32,352 nucleotides of DNA from Deltaproteobacteria bacterium (GTDB taxonomy: Bacteria > Desulfobacterota > Syntrophia > Syntrophales > JAFGIO01): NCBI GenBank assembly GCA_016929555.1, contig JAFGIO010000246.1:1-32352 (forward strand), in the 5' to 3' direction. Made by a program: the position numbers and the translations under genes. Shown in pieces: positions 28,982 to 32,352 of the stretch. The notes under the pieces are model-generated. The model ran no database searches. It was not told the DNA's origin and saw only the letters and a list, made by a program, of their open reading frames with translations. Within the stretch, counting starts at the first letter, position 1; every line of letters starts with the position of its first letter.

Positions 28982-30904
28982 CTATTCGATTACGACCAGA
29001 ACTTGCCCCACGCTCACGGAGTCGCCCGCCTTGACGTGGATGGATTTCACCTCGCCGCCGATGGGGGCGGGAAGCGGATTCTGCATCTTCATGGCCTCCA
29101 GGACCAAGACGATGTCCCCAGCGTTCAGCTTGTCACCGACCTTGCACTTCAGATCGACGATCATGCCGGGCATGGGCGATGTAACGGCACCGGCGCCGCC
29201 TGCCGGCGGTGCCGCTTCCTCTTTCTTCGGGGCGGGAGCCGCTGCAGGAACCGGTTTTGGAGCGGTTGCAGGCCTGGGCGCCGGCGCCGCCTGGCGGATC
29301 ACGGGAGCCGCCTCGTCGCCTTCGCCTTCCACCTCGACGGCATAGTAGGTATCATCGACAAAGACATTGTACTTCCGGATCGCCGGACCCTTCTCGGGCA
29401 CCTCCTTGGTCGGCTTTTCCATGAGCTTGCCCGCCAGAGCCTTCTTGACCAGTTCTTCTTCCCTCTTGACATCGTCGAGCGTCTTGGGCTTCACTTCGGG
29501 GGGAACAGGCTCCAGTCCGTATTTCCACTTGAGGAAACGGAGACCCGTCTGGGGATAGAGGGCATAGACCAGCACATCTCCCTTGGTCTTGGCGATATCC
29601 TTCGTCGCTTCCCTCGCCTTTTCCATTTCCGGTTCCAGAACGTCGGCCGCCCGATGGGTGATCGGCTTCTCGCCCCGGGGATACCCCTTCAGGGCCATCT
29701 TCTGGACATCGGGGTCGATGGGCGCAGGCGATGCCCCATAGAGGCCGTAGCAGTAATCCTTCACCTCGCCGGAGATCATCTTGTAGCGGCCCATCAGCAC
29801 GTTGAGAACGGCCTGGACGCCCACGATCTGGCTGGTCGGCGTAACGAGGGGGGGATAACCCAGTTCCTTTCTCGTCTTGGGAAGCTCCTCATAGACCTCG
29901 TGGATCCTGTGGATGGCGTTGGCCTCCCGAAGCTGGCTCACCAGGTTTGTCGTCATGCCTCCGGGGATCTGATGGAGGAGCACGCCCGTATCGATGACGG
30001 CCATCTTGGTCGTGTCGAGGAACTGGCGGTACTTGGGAGCGATGGTCTCGATATACTGGCCCACTTCGAAGATCTTCGCCAGATCGAGGCCTGTTGCCCG
30101 GGGAGTGCCTTCCAGGGCCACGAGAATCGGTTCGATGGCGGGCTGGGAGGATCGCAACGCAAAGGGCGCCAGGGCCGTGTCGATGACATCGACGCCCGCC
30201 TCGACGGCCTTGAGATACGTCATGGAACCCTGGCCGCTGGTGTAATGGGTGTGGAGCTGAATGGGAATCTTGATGGTCTCCTTCAGGGCCTTGATCAGCT
30301 CGTAGGCGTCGTAGGGGGAGATCATCCCCGCCATGTCCTTGATGCAGAGCGAGTCGGCGCCCATCGATTCGATGGTCTTCGCCTTCTTGAGATAGTATTC
30401 CAGGTTGTAGACGGGGCCGCCCATGCGCCGCTCCGTGAGGGAATAGCAGATGGTTCCCTGAATGTGTTTGCCCGCCTCCTTGATGGCCCGGAAGGGGGCC
30501 TCGAAATTCCGGACGTCATTGACGGCGTCGAAAACGCGGAAGATGTCCAGACCGCATTCGGCTGTATACAGAACGAACTCCCTCACCACATCGTCGGCGT
30601 AGTTCCGGTATCCGACGACATTCTGACCCCGGAGCAGCATCTGCAGCTTTGTATTGGGCATCATCTTCCGAAAGACCTTCAGCCTCTCCCAGGGATCGTC
30701 ATTCAAAAATCTCGTGGGCACGTCAAAGGTAGCTCCGCCCCACACCTCCATCGAGTGCCATCCGATGGCATCCATGGCCTCGGCCACGGGAAGCATATCA
30801 TCCGTTCTCACCCGGGTCGCCAGCGACGACTGATGGCCGTCGCGGAAGGTGGTATCGGTAATCTTGACTGGATTTACGGTTTCTGTTTTCTTCTTCTCAG
30901 CCAT
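28982..30904 (-). CDS. Oxaloacetate decarboxylase alpha / pyruvate carboxylase subunit B / transcarboxylase 5S-like carboxyltransferase with C-terminal biotinyl domain
   Basis: 640 aa: ITDTTFRDGHQSSLATRVRTDDMLP, LCIKDMAGMISPYDAYELI, LHTHYTSGQGSMTYLKA; Pro/Ala linker; biotin site VLEAMKMQNPLPAP. Confidence 0.93.
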   Translation of the reverse strand: MAEKKKTETVNPVKITDTTFRDGHQSSLATRVRTDDMLPVAEAMDAIGWHSMEVWGGATFDVPTRFLNDDPWERLKVFRKMMPNTKLQMLLRGQNVVGYRNYADDVVREFVLYTAECGLDIFRVFDAVNDVRNFEAPFRAIKEAGKHIQGTICYSLTERRMGGPVYNLEYYLKKAKTIESMGADSLCIKDMAGMISPYDAYELIKALKETIKIPIQLHTHYTSGQGSMTYLKAVEAGVDVIDTALAPFALRSSQPAIEPILVALEGTPRATGLDLAKIFEVGQYIETIAPKYRQFLDTTKMAVIDTGVLLHQIPGGMTTNLVSQLREANAIHRIHEVYEELPKTRKELGYPPLVTPTSQIVGVQAVLNVLMGRYKMISGEVKDYCYGLYGASPAPIDPDVQKMALKGYPRGEKPITHRAADVLEPEMEKAREATKDIAKTKGDVLVYALYPQTGLRFLKWKYGLEPVPPEVKPKTLDDVKREEELVKKALAGKLMEKPTKEVPEKGPAIRKYNVFVDDTYYAVEVEGEGDEAAPVIRQAAPAPRPATAPKPVPAAAPAPKKEEAAPPAGGAGAVTSPMPGMIVDLKCKVGDKLNAGDIVLVLEAMKMQNPLPAPIGGEVKSIHVKAGDSVSVGQVLVVIE

Positions 30905-31021
30905 AATAAAATCCTTTCATCGTGAAATGATTGACGTTTATAAGGTGTTCTGTTGAGTTTCTCCCTTGACTATCCTACAAGCGGCGTCGCCGTCAGGCAA
31001 CCTTTCCGCCACAGGGACATC

Positions 31022-31210
31022 CTAATACACTCGCAACTGCCAGAGCCGGCGCTGCAACATCAAGTCCTGACGGCCTGCGATGGCCCAGAGATTGATCTTT
31101 TCCACCACAGGCGCGACGACTGCTTCCGCTTCCACAAATGTCGTCTCCTCGATGTAGGCCCTCACAGCCGCCGTAATGGCCGCGATTATTTTCGGATCTA
31201 ATTCCTCCAT
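31022..31210 (-). CDS. Small carboxylase-associated protein (62 aa)
   Basis: MEELDPKIIAAITAAVRAYIEETTFVEAEAVVAPVVEKINLWAIAGRQDLMLQRRLWQLRVY, in the frame of the listed ORF 31022..31672. Sits between the two carboxyltransferase genes with an operon-like gap. Confidence 0.65.
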   Translation of the reverse strand: MEELDPKIIAAITAAVRAYIEETTFVEAEAVVAPVVEKINLWAIAGRQDLMLQRRLWQLRVY

Positions 31211-31239
31211 ACCATTTCCCCATTCCTTACCAATGATGG

Positions 31240-32352
31240 TTACACCGGGATGTTGCCGTGCTTTTTCGCCGGCCGGATCTCCCGCTTGGTCTTGAGCATG
31301 TCCAGGGCCTTGATGATCATCGGACGCGTGTTCCGGGGGGCGATGACGGCGTCGACATATCCCCTGGCGGCAGCGATGTAGGGATTCGAGAAGAGCGTTT
31401 CGTATTCCTTGATCTTCTCCCCCCGCTTTTTGCCCGGATCGGGCGCGTCGTTGATTTCCTTTCGGAAGATGATGTTGGCCGCGCCTTCGGCACCCATGAC
31501 GGCGATCTCCGCCGTGGGCCAGGCCAAGACGTAATCTCCACCGAGGTGGCGGCTGCACATGGCGATGTAGGATCCGCCGTAGTTCTTTCGCGGAACCAGG
31601 GTGATCTTGGGCGCCGTAACCTCGGAATAGCACCAGAGGAGCTTGGCGCCGTGACGGATGATCCCCCGCCATTCCTGGTCGCTGCCGGGCAGATAGCCGG
31701 GAACGTCGGCGATGGTGATCATGGGAATATTGAAGGCATCGCAGAAACGGATGAAACGGGTTGCCTTGTCGGAGGCGTCCACGTCCAGGCAGCCTGCAAG
31801 GAACTTGGGCTGGTTCGCGATGAATCCGACGGCGTGACCGCCCATCCGGGCGAAGCAGACGATCATATTCTTCGCATAGTGCTCGTGCGGTTCGAGAATC
31901 TCCCCGTTGTCGACGAGCGATCGGATGACCGCTTTCATATCATACATCAGCCTCGGATTCTCGGGAACGATGGTATCGAGCGCCTCGTCGGTTCGCTCGG
32001 GATCGTCGCCCGTATCGACGTAGGGGGGGTCCTCCATGTTGTTCGAGGGGAGGTAGCCGAGCAGGCTCTTGATCTTCTCGATGGAGTCGGCATCGCTTTC
32101 GGCGGCGAAGTGGGCGACGCCGCTCTTGGTGTTGTGGGTCATGGCCCCGCCGAGCTTCTCGAAGTCGATCTCTTCACCGGTTACCGCCTTGATCACCTCG
32201 GGACCGGTGATGAACATGTAAGACGATTTCTTGGTCATGAAGACAAAATCCGTCATGGCCGGAGAATACACGGCCCCTCCGGCTGTAGGCCCCATGATGG
32301 CCGATATCTGGGGAATAACACCGGAGGAACAGGAATTCCTGTAGAAGATCTC
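31240..32352 (-). CDS. Acyl-CoA carboxyltransferase (PccB / methylmalonyl-CoA decarboxylase alpha / transcarboxylase 12S-like), truncated by window edge
   Basis: Listed ORF starts at an internal Met; the frame is open to the window end (EIFYRNSCSSGVIPQISAIMGPTAGGAVYSPAMTDFVFM). GGSYIAMCSRHLGGDYVLAWPTAEIAVMGAEGAANIIFRKEI, GYVDAVIAPRNTR. Confidence 0.93.
   Translation of the reverse strand, partial: EIFYRNSCSSGVIPQISAIMGPTAGGAVYSPAMTDFVFMTKKSSYMFITGPEVIKAVTGEEIDFEKLGGAMTHNTKSGVAHFAAESDADSIEKIKSLLGYLPSNNMEDPPYVDTGDDPERTDEALDTIVPENPRLMYDMKAVIRSLVDNGEILEPHEHYAKNMIVCFARMGGHAVGFIANQPKFLAGCLDVDASDKATRFIRFCDAFNIPMITIADVPGYLPGSDQEWRGIIRHGAKLLWCYSEVTAPKITLVPRKNYGGSYIAMCSRHLGGDYVLAWPTAEIAVMGAEGAANIIFRKEINDAPDPGKKRGEKIKEYETLFSNPYIAAARGYVDAVIAPRNTRPMIIKALDMLKTKREIRPAKKHGNIPV

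Noticed and set aside
28118-30925. 935-aa plus-strand ORF antisense to fumarase and the biotin carboxyltransferase
   Set aside because: Mirror ORF from GC-rich codon bias opposite well-supported genes; Asp/His/Gly-rich low-information sequence with no family motif.

Overview
This 32 kb window carries energy-metabolism genes and resembles a syntrophic, fatty-acid-oxidising Desulfobacterota (Syntrophia/Syntrophobacteria-like). The taxonomy is inferred from gene content only. From left to right it contains: (1) three minus-strand acyl-CoA dehydrogenases, the first cut by the window edge. (2) A plus-strand cluster: DRTGG domain protein, PHP phosphoesterase, HATPase, NuoE-like, thioredoxin-like [2Fe-2S] ferredoxin, a 1018-aa NuoF::GltD/NfnB-like fusion, and a NuoG/FdhF-type formate dehydrogenase catalytic subunit. 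The ORF track splits the catalytic subunit at an in-frame TGA (10085-10087). That TGA is almost certainly selenocysteine: the context is [15 protein letters not shown], and a bacterial SECIS hairpin with a 7-bp stem and GGTCT loop lies 18 nt downstream, so the true CDS is about 9020-11716. (3) A minus-strand FNT-family (formate) transporter with small membrane and Cys-containing ORFs, including an unlisted 47-aa TM peptide. (4) A phytoene-desaturase-like flavoprotein preceded by a perfect TAAACAA-N4-TTGTTTA palindrome. (5) A hybrid sensor histidine kinase. (6) A 1444-aa BadF/HgdC-type acyl-CoA dehydratase activase fusion. (7) A minus-strand run of biotin carboxyltransferases, class I fumarase, succinate dehydrogenase and malate dehydrogenase, which looks like a methylmalonyl-CoA-pathway operon. 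The most interesting item is the selenoprotein formate dehydrogenase paired with a double-flavin NuoF-GltD subunit, a candidate electron-bifurcating or NAD(P)-coupling formate dehydrogenase.
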